This document shows, piece after piece, positions 7,331 through 13,257 of a stretch of DNA of 14,554 nt (positions are counted from its first letter, which is position 1; each line of letters opens with the position of its first letter). The position numbers were made by a program, and so were the translations under genes. This DNA comes from Candidatus Heimdallarchaeota archaeon (GTDB lineage: Archaea; Asgardarchaeota; Heimdallarchaeia; JABLTI01). The stretch lies in NCBI GenBank assembly GCA_019894765.1, contig JAGXNT010000059.1, forward strand, positions 1-14,554. The letters run 5' to 3'. The notes beneath the pieces were generated by a model, which saw only the letters and a program-made list of their open reading frames with translations, ran no database searches and was not told the origin of the DNA.

Positions 7331-8566
7331 ATGCCATCAATTGTATTCTACTTCCAAGTCCATCAACCTTACCGTCTAAATCAGAATTTTAGAAGGGATC
7401 GATTCTTTCAAGATTCCTCCATAAAAAATCTAGAGAAACTCTATTTCAATGAAAAAATGAACAAAGACGTTATGCAAAGAGTAGCAAAAAAATGTTATTT
7501 GCCAGCGAATAAGACTTGGCTAGATGCCATCGATAAGTACAAAAAAGAGAAACGCAAAGTGAAAATTGCCTTTAGTCTAACCGGTACTGTACTTGAACAA
7601 GCAGAAAGATATCAACCTGATGTCATCGACAGCTTCAAGCAATTAGCAGAAACAGGTTGTGTTGAATTTCTGAGTGAGACGTATTATCATTCTTTAACTT
7701 CAATTTATGGTGTTGATCGTGAGGAATTCAAAGAACAGGTGACTATGCACCGAAGACTCATGAAAGACTTGTTAGGAGTAGAAACAACAAGTTTTCGTAA
7801 TACAGAATTAATCTTGAATAATTCTATTATGGAAACTGCGGCAGAAATGGGTTTCAAAGCAATTATGGGTGAAGGCATCGAACATATCTTGCCAAAGGGT
7901 AAAACCGCAAATCACATCTTCGAAAGCAAAAAAAATCCCGCGCTTAAGGTTTTGTTACGAAACTACAAATTAAGCGATGACGTCGCTTTCAGATTTGGGT
8001 CTGGAAGATGGGAAGAATACCCTCTCTATGCTGACAAGTATGCTTCCTGGTTAGAAGCCACTCCCGGTGATTGTATCAATATTTTCATGGATTATGAATC
8101 ACTAGGAGAACATATGTGGGCTGAAAGTGGTATTTTTGAGTTCCTTGAACATCTCCCAGTAGAGCTTCTAAAATATGAAAAAATAGATTTCAAAACACCA
8201 ACAGAAGTCGTAGATGCATATCCTGTAGCTGGCAAAATCTCAATAGACGATTTTTCCACAATTAGTTGGGCTGATGATAGAGACGTTGGAGCTTGGTTGA
8301 ACAACACCTTGCAAAACATCTCATTTGTGGATCAAAAATTCCTAGAGAAACCAATTAAAAAACTACAAAATAAGACGCTCTTGCAAATTTGGCGAAAGCT
8401 AACAACCTCGGACCATTTATATTATATCTCGCAAGCAGATGCAGGGCCAGGCGAGGTTCATTCATATTTTTCGCATTACAAGAATCCAATAGAAGCATTT
8501 GCAAATTACAATGAGATTATTAGTGATTTAACAGCCCGAACATTAATGCTTAGCGAAGAAAAGTAG
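7331..8566 (+). CDS. GH57 family alpha-amylase-like glycoside hydrolase
   Basis: GH57 enzymes retain configuration while hydrolysing or transferring alpha-1,4-glucans. This 411-residue protein shows the five conserved regions in order: FQVHQP (8-13); VEFLSETYYHSL; FRNTEL with predicted nucleophile E159; FMDYESLGEHMW with predicted acid/base D254; and a WADDRDVGAWL segment. DYESLGEH followed by GIFEFLEHLP resembles the archaeal intracellular alpha-amylase subgroup (Methanocaldococcus jannaschii type) more than branching enzymes or amylopullulanases. There is no signal peptide, so it probably acts on cytosolic glycogen or on malto-oligosaccharides. The start is fixed by AGGAG 9 nt upstream. It stands alone; the next gene is 102 nt away and has its own promoter and operator. 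Confidence 0.9.
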   Translation: MPSIVFYFQVHQPYRLNQNFRRDRFFQDSSIKNLEKLYFNEKMNKDVMQRVAKKCYLPANKTWLDAIDKYKKEKRKVKIAFSLTGTVLEQAERYQPDVIDSFKQLAETGCVEFLSETYYHSLTSIYGVDREEFKEQVTMHRRLMKDLLGVETTSFRNTELILNNSIMETAAEMGFKAIMGEGIEHILPKGKTANHIFESKKNPALKVLLRNYKLSDDVAFRFGSGRWEEYPLYADKYASWLEATPGDCINIFMDYESLGEHMWAESGIFEFLEHLPVELLKYEKIDFKTPTEVVDAYPVAGKISIDDFSTISWADDRDVGAWLNNTLQNISFVDQKFLEKPIKKLQNKTLLQIWRKLTTSDHLYYISQADAGPGEVHSYFSHYKNPIEAFANYNEIISDLTARTLMLSEEK

Positions 8567-8600
8567 GTTCAATAGCTCATTTTGTTTGGATTAGTTATTG

Positions 8601-8608
8601 TATAATAA
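8601..8608 (+). promoter_or_regulatory. Candidate TATA box of the FeoA-domain gene
   Basis: TATAATAA precedes the operator by 7 bases and would place the transcription start inside it. A second TATA-like stretch (TTATAATA, 8635-8642) would instead give an almost leaderless transcript, which would suit the poor ribosome-binding site of this gene. Either choice puts the operator on the core promoter. Confidence 0.4.
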
Positions 8609-8615
8609 GATTTAT

Positions 8616-8637
8616 TAAGTTCGGTTCACCTAACTTA
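8616..8637. promoter_or_regulatory. Candidate DtxR/IdeR/MntR-type metal-repressor operator
   Basis: This is a 22-bp inverted repeat with half-sites TAAGTTCGGT (8616-8625) and ACCTAACTTA (8628-8637) around a 2-bp centre. Nine of the ten half-site positions would have to pair for near-perfect symmetry, and eight do: outer TAAGTT/AACTTA and inner GGT/ACC, with mismatches only at one position in each half and at the centre. The arrangement resembles the DtxR-family consensus TTAGGTTAGCCTAACCTAA. It overlaps the likely core promoter, 32 bp before a FeoA-domain gene. Iron- or manganese-dependent repression is the natural reading. No regulator gene is in the window. Confidence 0.65.
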
Positions 8638-8668
8638 TAATAACAACTACAAACTTGGAATTAGAAAA

Positions 8669-8956
8669 ATGGGCGAAATCGAAACAAAAGAGACTGCTTG
8701 CATCCTAGAAGGAGATGCAAACAATAGACCTACAAAATCATTACTCATGCTAGATGTTGGTAGAAAAGGATTAGTTGGGAAAATTGTTGGTGGGCGGAGT
8801 GTTTGTAAACGATTAAATGAGTTAGGTTTAGTTCCAGGGACAGAAATTGAAATGGTTAAAAGGATTTCAAATGGACCTGTAATGATTCGAGTGAAAGGAT
8901 CAAAATTAGCAATTGGTCGAGGATTAGCAAGTAAGATTTACATAGTAATTGAATAA
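8669..8956 (+). CDS. FeoA-domain protein
   Basis: The 95-residue protein has an SH3-like FeoA domain at about 22-95. Signatures are GRSVCKRLNELGLVPGTEIEMVKR and the closing strand pattern PVMIRVKGSKLAIGRGLASKIYI. FeoA proteins bind the ferrous-iron transporter FeoB, and the same domain occurs at the C-terminus of DtxR-type repressors. About 20 leading residues (ETKETACILEGDANNRP) are extra compared with a minimal FeoA of about 75 residues. No feoB follows; the next gene is convergent. It may work with a FeoB encoded elsewhere or act as a free-standing regulatory domain. The ribosome-binding site is weak, which fits a short or absent leader. The operator upstream points to metal control. Confidence 0.85.
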   Translation: MGEIETKETACILEGDANNRPTKSLLMLDVGRKGLVGKIVGGRSVCKRLNELGLVPGTEIEMVKRISNGPVMIRVKGSKLAIGRGLASKIYIVIE

Positions 8957-8965
8957 CTTGCCTGG

Positions 8966-8983
8966 TTTTATCTTATTTTTTTT
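8966..8983 (+). terminator. T-rich terminator of the FeoA-domain gene
   Basis: TTTTATCTTA followed by eight T (8976-8983) lies 10-27 bases past the stop. Archaeal RNA polymerase ends transcripts at such T-runs without a hairpin. The gap to the convergent RPA-like gene is only 25 bases, so the run touches that gene's stop codon. Confidence 0.6.
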
Positions 8984-9668
8984 AGACATACTTGAAAGTT
9001 CCAGGCATTGGTTCAAAGATATCTCCATCATTTTGAAGCACACGGAGTTCTGGTTCTAGTTCTTTCGTTGTAAGACCCAAAGCCCTTTTAATTTCATCAA
9101 AAGTGCAGCCTTCCTCAATATGTTCATCATTTTTCAGAAGATCTATTATTTGAGTTTTTATTTCATCACTTTCGACTAGTTTTTCTTGATCTTTAATCGC
9201 GCTTTGAATACTATCTGTTGCTTTTGAATCCAAGCCTTTTCGCTTATAATACTTTGATATCTCAAGTTCTCTTAAGACCTTAACAGCATCATTTGTTACA
9301 GGAAGACACATTTCACAATTAATGAATGCCTTCCCATCACCTGCTTCCTTAACTAGACCAACAACATCCACAATAGTTCCTTCTTTCAAATCTTTCATAT
9401 CAAGAAAAATTTGGCCAGCCCATTCCGATCCTCCGCCTTTTACATTAAGTGAACCAGAAGTATCATCAATTTCAAAAATTACGCTTTCATCGCTTTCGAT
9501 AACGGTTCTACTGGTGATTTCTCCCATAATTCTAACTCTTCGAACTAGATCATCAGTTTTTACATGGAGTAATTTAGTACCGTCTTGAGTTGTTTCAAAT
9601 TCACCTTCAATAATATCTTTTATTTTGAGTTTTATTGCAGGTGCACGTCTTTTTCCACTAAATGTCAT
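8982..9668 (-). CDS. RPA32-like single-stranded DNA-binding protein (OB fold plus winged helix)
   Basis: The 228-residue protein has the domain order of eukaryotic RPA2. An OB fold spans about 40-130 (VRRVRIMGEITSRT, VIFEIDDTSGSLNVKGG, IVDVVGLVKEAGDGKAFINCEMC). A charged helical linker follows at about 135-180. A C-terminal winged helix spans about 185-228 (GCTFDEIKRALGLTTKELEPELRVLQNDGDIFE). Archaeal proteins of this shape (COG3390-like) work with a larger RPA subunit in coating single-stranded DNA during replication and repair. No partner subunit is in view, so it is encoded alone here. The start follows AGAGGA 8-9 nt upstream. It sits downstream of an unrelated-looking gene but is separated from it by a terminator, so it probably has its own promoter. 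Confidence 0.85.
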   Translation of the reverse strand: MTFSGKRRAPAIKLKIKDIIEGEFETTQDGTKLLHVKTDDLVRRVRIMGEITSRTVIESDESVIFEIDDTSGSLNVKGGGSEWAGQIFLDMKDLKEGTIVDVVGLVKEAGDGKAFINCEMCLPVTNDAVKVLRELEISKYYKRKGLDSKATDSIQSAIKDQEKLVESDEIKTQIIDLLKNDEHIEEGCTFDEIKRALGLTTKELEPELRVLQNDGDIFEPMPGTFKYV

Positions 9669-9746
9669 TGTTTAAATCCTCTTAACAATCCTCTCATGTT
9701 TTTGTTTACTTAAAACATTTCCGAGTTAATTTATCTTTAATATTCG

Positions 9747-9760
9747 TTCCATATTTGGAA
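9747..9760. repeat. 14-bp near-palindrome upstream of the RPA32-like gene
   Basis: TTCCATATTTGGAA is symmetric except for one central pair. It lies 79 bases before the RPA-like start, upstream of an AT-rich stretch (9723-9744) that could hold that gene's TATA box. It may be a regulator site, but a palindrome this short can arise by chance in AT-rich DNA. Confidence 0.3.
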
Positions 9761-9775
9761 ACTTAAGGTTACCGT

Positions 9776-9807
9776 AAAAAAATATGATGAGAGGAGAAAC
9801 CTCCTCT
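9776..9807 (-). terminator. Hairpin plus T-run terminator after the unrecognised conserved gene
   Basis: On the minus strand the stop codon is followed at once by AGAGGAG, loop GTTT, CTCCTCT (9790-9807), a perfect 7-bp stem. Seven T on that strand follow (9776-9782), with seven bases between stem and T-run. This looks like an intrinsic terminator and separates the gene from the RPA32-like gene downstream. Confidence 0.7.
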
Positions 9808-10590
9808 TTACTTGTTTGTTGTTGGTTTAAATTGTTCAACCGATTTTAATTTTTGACAGAAATCAAATGCTTTTTTGACTGAGGTTTTTTCTCCAATAAG
9901 TAATAATGTAATAGCCCCTTCAGCACCACCCACGCCCCCACTAGCAACGTGAATTACTTCGTCTAATTTAAATAGTGTTTCCAATGCTTCAACTTCTGTG
10001 AAAACTTCACCTAGAAGAGGGAAAAGACCTGATTTGTATCCGTCTGACATATCAATTTCTTCAATACCCATATCTGCTGAGGCATATAATATTGAGTGAG
10101 CTACTAATTTTTCCAAGCCAATGGGAATAAGAAGCTTCAAACCTTTAGCAACTAAGGATCCCCAAAAAGCTCCACATGTTCCTCCTTTTGGATGAGCTAA
10201 AAGAACACCAGCAACTCCATCAAAATCGAGAGCATTCGCTCCCTTTATCACAATGTCACCTTTTGTAAATTCATCAATTTCTTCTGCTATGGATTTGATT
10301 TCTTTTGCTTTACCATCTATGAAAAGTATTTCTGCTAAACGTTTGTCACCAGGGCAAGAAGTTAGTCTTTCTCCTTCTGGCAATATTTGTCCAGCGACAT
10401 AGCGACTTTTATCAAAATCTGCTATCGCAACCATTTCTTCTAATACATACGCATTAGTGGTTCCACGAGCAACGAAAATTCTTCCTTTCTTCATTTTCTC
10501 CCTCACCAAGTCTAGTGCAGTCACTCCGACTGCAATGAGCTTTTTCGATTCATGAGGAAGAAGGGTTATGAGTGCTTTAGTTATTGTCAT
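9808..10590 (-). CDS. Unrecognised protein with a glycine-rich GGTxGAFWG core
   Basis: I cannot assign this 260-residue protein to a named family. It is soluble, with no signal peptide or clear membrane segment. Runs that look strongly conserved are ARGTTNAYVLEEM near 40-55, CPGDKRLAEILF near 80, IVIKGANALDFDGVAGVLLA near 115-135, PKGGTCGAFWG near 138-148, and LIPIGLEKLV near 155-165. The late HVASGGVGGAEGAITLLL segment is another glycine-rich turn. The glycine clusters after hydrophobic strands suggest a nucleotide, cofactor or phosphate site, but no Walker, Rossmann GxGxxG or kinase motif is complete. I prefer the ATG at 10588-10590 over the TTG four codons earlier because AGGT (10604-10607) is too close to the TTG. 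It is divergent from the OsmC gene across 117 bases. Confidence 0.75.
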   Translation of the reverse strand: MTITKALITLLPHESKKLIAVGVTALDLVREKMKKGRIFVARGTTNAYVLEEMVAIADFDKSRYVAGQILPEGERLTSCPGDKRLAEILFIDGKAKEIKSIAEEIDEFTKGDIVIKGANALDFDGVAGVLLAHPKGGTCGAFWGSLVAKGLKLLIPIGLEKLVAHSILYASADMGIEEIDMSDGYKSGLFPLLGEVFTEVEALETLFKLDEVIHVASGGVGGAEGAITLLLIGEKTSVKKAFDFCQKLKSVEQFKPTTNK

Positions 10591-10646
10591 TAACTGTATC
10601 AACCTATTTTTTTCTGTAAGATTAATTTCGATACTAATAAAGCAAT

Positions 10647-10654
10647 TTTAAATG
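10647..10654. promoter_or_regulatory. Candidate TATA region between the divergent unrecognised and OsmC-like genes
   Basis: TTTTAAAT reads as a TATA-like box on either strand and lies near the middle of the 117-base gap. For the plus strand a second candidate is TTATAATT (10671-10678), 30 nt before the OsmC-like ATG. The choice cannot be made from sequence alone. Confidence 0.3.
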
Positions 10655-10707
10655 GTTTTAATTATTTCTCTTATAATTGTAATAAACTAAAAAGAAGTGG
10701 TTGTAAA

Positions 10708-11151
10708 ATGAGTGAGGAACACAAATATCATGTAATTATAGAAATGATCGAAGATCGACTTGGAAATTTCATTTTAGATGATAAAAACAAACCTACAATA
10801 CAAGTCACAACTCCCCCAGAATTTCCCAAAGGTCGACCAGGCATTCATTCCCCAGAAGATCTATTTGTGGGTGCAATTGCCGCCTGTAAATTGACTACTT
10901 TTTGTTCAATGACTGAGAAATTAGATGTAGGTTTGAAGTCATTAAAAATAGATGCAACAGGATATCTAGGTAAAGCAGAAGATAGAGGGTTAATGTTTAC
11001 AAAGGTGGATGTACATCTCGAGATAGGTATAGACGATGAAGAAGATCTCAAGTCAGCAGAAAAATGCGTTGATTTAACAGAAAAGTACTGCTTAGTTACT
11101 AATTCAATAAAAGCTGAAACAAATCTGACTTTTAACATAACAGTTGTTTAA
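10708..11151 (+). CDS. OsmC/Ohr-family thiol peroxidase-like protein
   Basis: OsmC-family proteins are small dimeric enzymes that reduce organic hydroperoxides with two cysteines. The 147-residue length is typical. The peroxidatic cysteine fits C60 in HSPEDLFVGAIAACKLTTF, and the resolving cysteine fits C128 in TEKYCLVTNSIK, close to the usual KYCPVSNS motif. R43 or a nearby residue could supply the arginine that activates the first cysteine. A third cysteine, C120, is not part of the pattern. There is no signal peptide, so it acts in the cytosol. It is a single-gene unit: divergent from the unrecognised gene on the left and convergent with the secreted-protein gene on the right, 41 bases away. 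Some family members have no demonstrated peroxidase activity. Confidence 0.87.
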   Translation: MSEEHKYHVIIEMIEDRLGNFILDDKNKPTIQVTTPPEFPKGRPGIHSPEDLFVGAIAACKLTTFCSMTEKLDVGLKSLKIDATGYLGKAEDRGLMFTKVDVHLEIGIDDEEDLKSAEKCVDLTEKYCLVTNSIKAETNLTFNITVV

Positions 11152-11192
11152 AGCCAAAGAAGTTTGGAACGATAGTTATTTTTAGTGAATAG

Positions 11193-11759
11193 CTAAACAT
11201 TCCTCATGCTTCTTAGTTTTCGTCTAAACAGAACAATTGTTCCGAAAGTTAAAGCAATGCATGGCAAACCAAGATTTATTGGAGCGGTATCTGTTGTGGT
11301 AGACAAATCAACCGAAAAGTAAAACTCTCCAGCTGCTGGTTCTACTATGTTGTCATAACCTAGATAATCAGATTCATTTGGAGCTACAAAATTAGTAGTT
11401 TGAAGAGTAACATATAGTTTGTACCCAATTACCCCACTTTCTTCCGAAACGATGAATGAGCCTGACCAGAAATAATTCCCAGTTTTAATCATATCTATTT
11501 TTGGAAAATGACAGGTGAAAGCTGGCTCAATTTGACAATATTGTATTTGTACTCCTGTTACATTGATGTCATGATCAAAGGAAACTGTAACTGTAAGATT
11601 TGTTTGAAAAGTAACAACAACCGGTTGATGAATAACTGAGAGGACAACTGGTAGGGGAACAGATTCGGCATACTTAGTTGACTGCATAGTAACTGATAGG
11701 ACAAGCAGTAATACTGTTATTGTAAGGAAGAACCCGAATCTTTTCTTTTTAATCATCAT
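11193..11759 (-). CDS. Secreted, C-terminally anchored beta-sandwich protein with a C-x7-C pair
   Basis: The 188-residue protein opens with a signal peptide (KKKR, then a hydrophobic core at about 8-25). A beta-rich Ig-like domain spans about 35-150, and a membrane anchor at about 160-180 is followed by a basic tail (RRKLRSMR). It should face the outside. Two cysteines, C75 and C83 (QYCQIEPAFTCHF), are the only ones in the exposed part and could form a disulfide; a third lies in the anchor. NLT and NVT glycosylation sequons are present. I chose ATG 11757-11759 (or the ATG directly after it) because AGGTG lies just upstream. A longer frame would overlap the end of the thioredoxin-CcdA gene. 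Its place behind two thioredoxin genes suggests a partner or client of that relay, which is inference. Confidence 0.75.
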   Translation of the reverse strand: MMIKKKRFGFFLTITVLLLVLSVTMQSTKYAESVPLPVVLSVIHQPVVVTFQTNLTVTVSFDHDINVTGVQIQYCQIEPAFTCHFPKIDMIKTGNYFWSGSFIVSEESGVIGYKLYVTLQTTNFVAPNESDYLGYDNIVEPAAGEFYFSVDLSTTTDTAPINLGLPCIALTFGTIVLFRRKLRSMRNV

Positions 11760-11788
11760 TTCACACCTATTTAATTTAATATTTATCA

Positions 11789-13162
11789 TTAAAGTTTGTA
11801 ACGATCCCAGAGGAACCAACCAATAAGGAATCCTCCTGCAAGGATCAGCAAAATTCCACTTATTATTTTGACTGCTTTTGTTGAGGCTTGTAATCTATTA
11901 ATTAACGCATCCTTGGAAAATCCAACAAGTAATGTTATAACGATCATTAGTAAAGCCATTGCGATTGAATACACGAGGAAAATCATAATTGCATTGAAGA
12001 ATGAACCAGCTTGTAGTGCCCCAAGAACTAATCCTATGAGTATGGGGAAGTTACAACCAATGGAAGCTAATGCATAAGTAATGCCGTAAAGGAATAATTG
12101 TACGAGTTGAGGGGCTTCACTGAAAGCTCTAGAACGTTTTTTCGATTCTTCTTCTTCAGAGTCTTCCAAATCAATTTTCTTCTTTCTCTTTCCAATATTG
12201 CTAATTGGACTGATTATTTTACTCATATCAAGTGAATACGGTGTAAAGGTCAAAACTCCAAGAATAATTAATAATCCTCCAACAACTGGTATAATATATT
12301 CCACCCACTCCCAATTGCTAGCTGCTCCTCCTGCAAATGAGACAATTAATCCGATGATCATATAGAAAAGGAAAATACCAAGTGCAGCAGCTCCACCCCA
12401 CAAAAGTGATCTCCAAACACGACGACGCACTCTTGCTTTTGTATCTTTGTCTTCTTCATCCATTTCCTCTTCCTTTTTCTCAGTTTTTACTAAAAGATCC
12501 AAATTATAAGCCATGTAACCAGGAAGCATTGGGAATGCACACGGGGAGAAAAATGATAGTATTCCAGCTAAAAATGCAACAGCCATAGTTCCTCCTAGAC
12601 TTGCATTAATACGTGTTGCTTTTCCCTCAATTGTTTCTTGGATTTTCTCACGTAAATTCATGTCTGCTGAAAAACCAATTTCAGCAAAAGTTATGTAACC
12701 TTCACTATCAATGATTACTGTTTTTGGGAGAGTAACAACCGCAAAAGCTGTAGCAAGTCCAACAGTATCTAACGCAAAATCCCAAGTAGCATTAAACAAA
12801 TCCTTGTAAGCTTGAAGATCAGTTGCATTGTCAGATAAATCCACATCAACAGAAAAGATGACGAGAGTATCATTGAATTCCTTTGAGATATTAACTAGTT
12901 CTGGCATCATTTCTTCACATGGACCACATGTTAAGCTCATAAAATCCAAAAGAACAACTTTCCCTTGATGTTCTGAAAGGGTAAAATTTCCTCCGGAAAT
13001 AGTGGTGACAGAGAAAGCATGTGCAGGCTCAAGATTGTTACTAGTCATGAAATAATAAGTACCATAACCAATACCACCTAAAATGACTAAACTAGCAAGA
13101 ATTATACCACTGATTTTTAGCCATCTCAAAGATTTTTTAGGCGTATTCTTGGTTTCTTCCAT
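11789..13162 (-). CDS. Thioredoxin (TlpA-like)-CcdA fusion, transmembrane thiol-disulfide reductase
   Basis: The protein (457 residues) should carry reducing equivalents from cytosolic thioredoxin to the outside. Its order is a membrane anchor (about 17-39), an extracytoplasmic TlpA-type thioredoxin domain (48-180) with CGPC at 79-82 and cis-Pro146 in TLPKT, then a six-TM CcdA/DsbD-type domain (188-452). The CcdA cysteines are C207 in FFSPCAFPMLPGY and C369 in SIGCNFPI. These four are the only cysteines in the protein. All six N-x-S/T sequons lie between 59 and 187, on the predicted outer side; the long charged loops (224-251, 324-348) fall on the predicted inner side. The residue before CGPC is Thr, not the usual Trp. 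An AGG site 8 nt upstream fixes the start. The anchored thioredoxin gene lies 95 bases upstream. Confidence 0.92.
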   Translation of the reverse strand: MEETKNTPKKSLRWLKISGIILASLVILGGIGYGTYYFMTSNNLEPAHAFSVTTISGGNFTLSEHQGKVVLLDFMSLTCGPCEEMMPELVNISKEFNDTLVIFSVDVDLSDNATDLQAYKDLFNATWDFALDTVGLATAFAVVTLPKTVIIDSEGYITFAEIGFSADMNLREKIQETIEGKATRINASLGGTMAVAFLAGILSFFSPCAFPMLPGYMAYNLDLLVKTEKKEEEMDEEDKDTKARVRRRVWRSLLWGGAAALGIFLFYMIIGLIVSFAGGAASNWEWVEYIIPVVGGLLIILGVLTFTPYSLDMSKIISPISNIGKRKKKIDLEDSEEEESKKRSRAFSEAPQLVQLFLYGITYALASIGCNFPILIGLVLGALQAGSFFNAIMIFLVYSIAMALLMIVITLLVGFSKDALINRLQASTKAVKIISGILLILAGGFLIGWFLWDRYKL

Positions 13163-13257
13163 GAAAATTTCCTGCCTTTATTCATTACATCTTATCATTC
13201 GAAAGAGGGAAAAAATAATACCCAAAATGAGCATTATTTTTGAAAGTTCTTAATTGT
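13163..13257. other. Intergenic gap with AT hairpin and T-run
   Basis: AAAAATAAT (13211-13219) and ATTATTTTT (13233-13241) form a perfect 9-bp inverted repeat around 13 bases. On the minus strand the six-T run at the left arm follows the stop of the anchored thioredoxin gene by about 40 bases. It could be a weak terminator or the promoter region of the thioredoxin-CcdA gene. Whether the two genes share a transcript cannot be decided from this. Confidence 0.3.

Noticed and set aside
11760..11819. Twenty-residue N-terminal extension of the small anchored protein
   Set aside because: It would overlap the end of the Trx-CcdA gene and put a polar segment before a classic signal peptide; AGGTG precedes the downstream ATG pair.
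11868..12588. Two short open frames on the plus strand opposite the Trx-CcdA fusion
   Set aside because: They lie inside a confidently assigned gene and show no domain or plausible start site.
13211..13241. AT-only 9-bp inverted repeat as a strong regulatory element
   Set aside because: With no G or C in the arms it is weak and likely by chance in DNA of this composition; it is kept only as part of the gap description.
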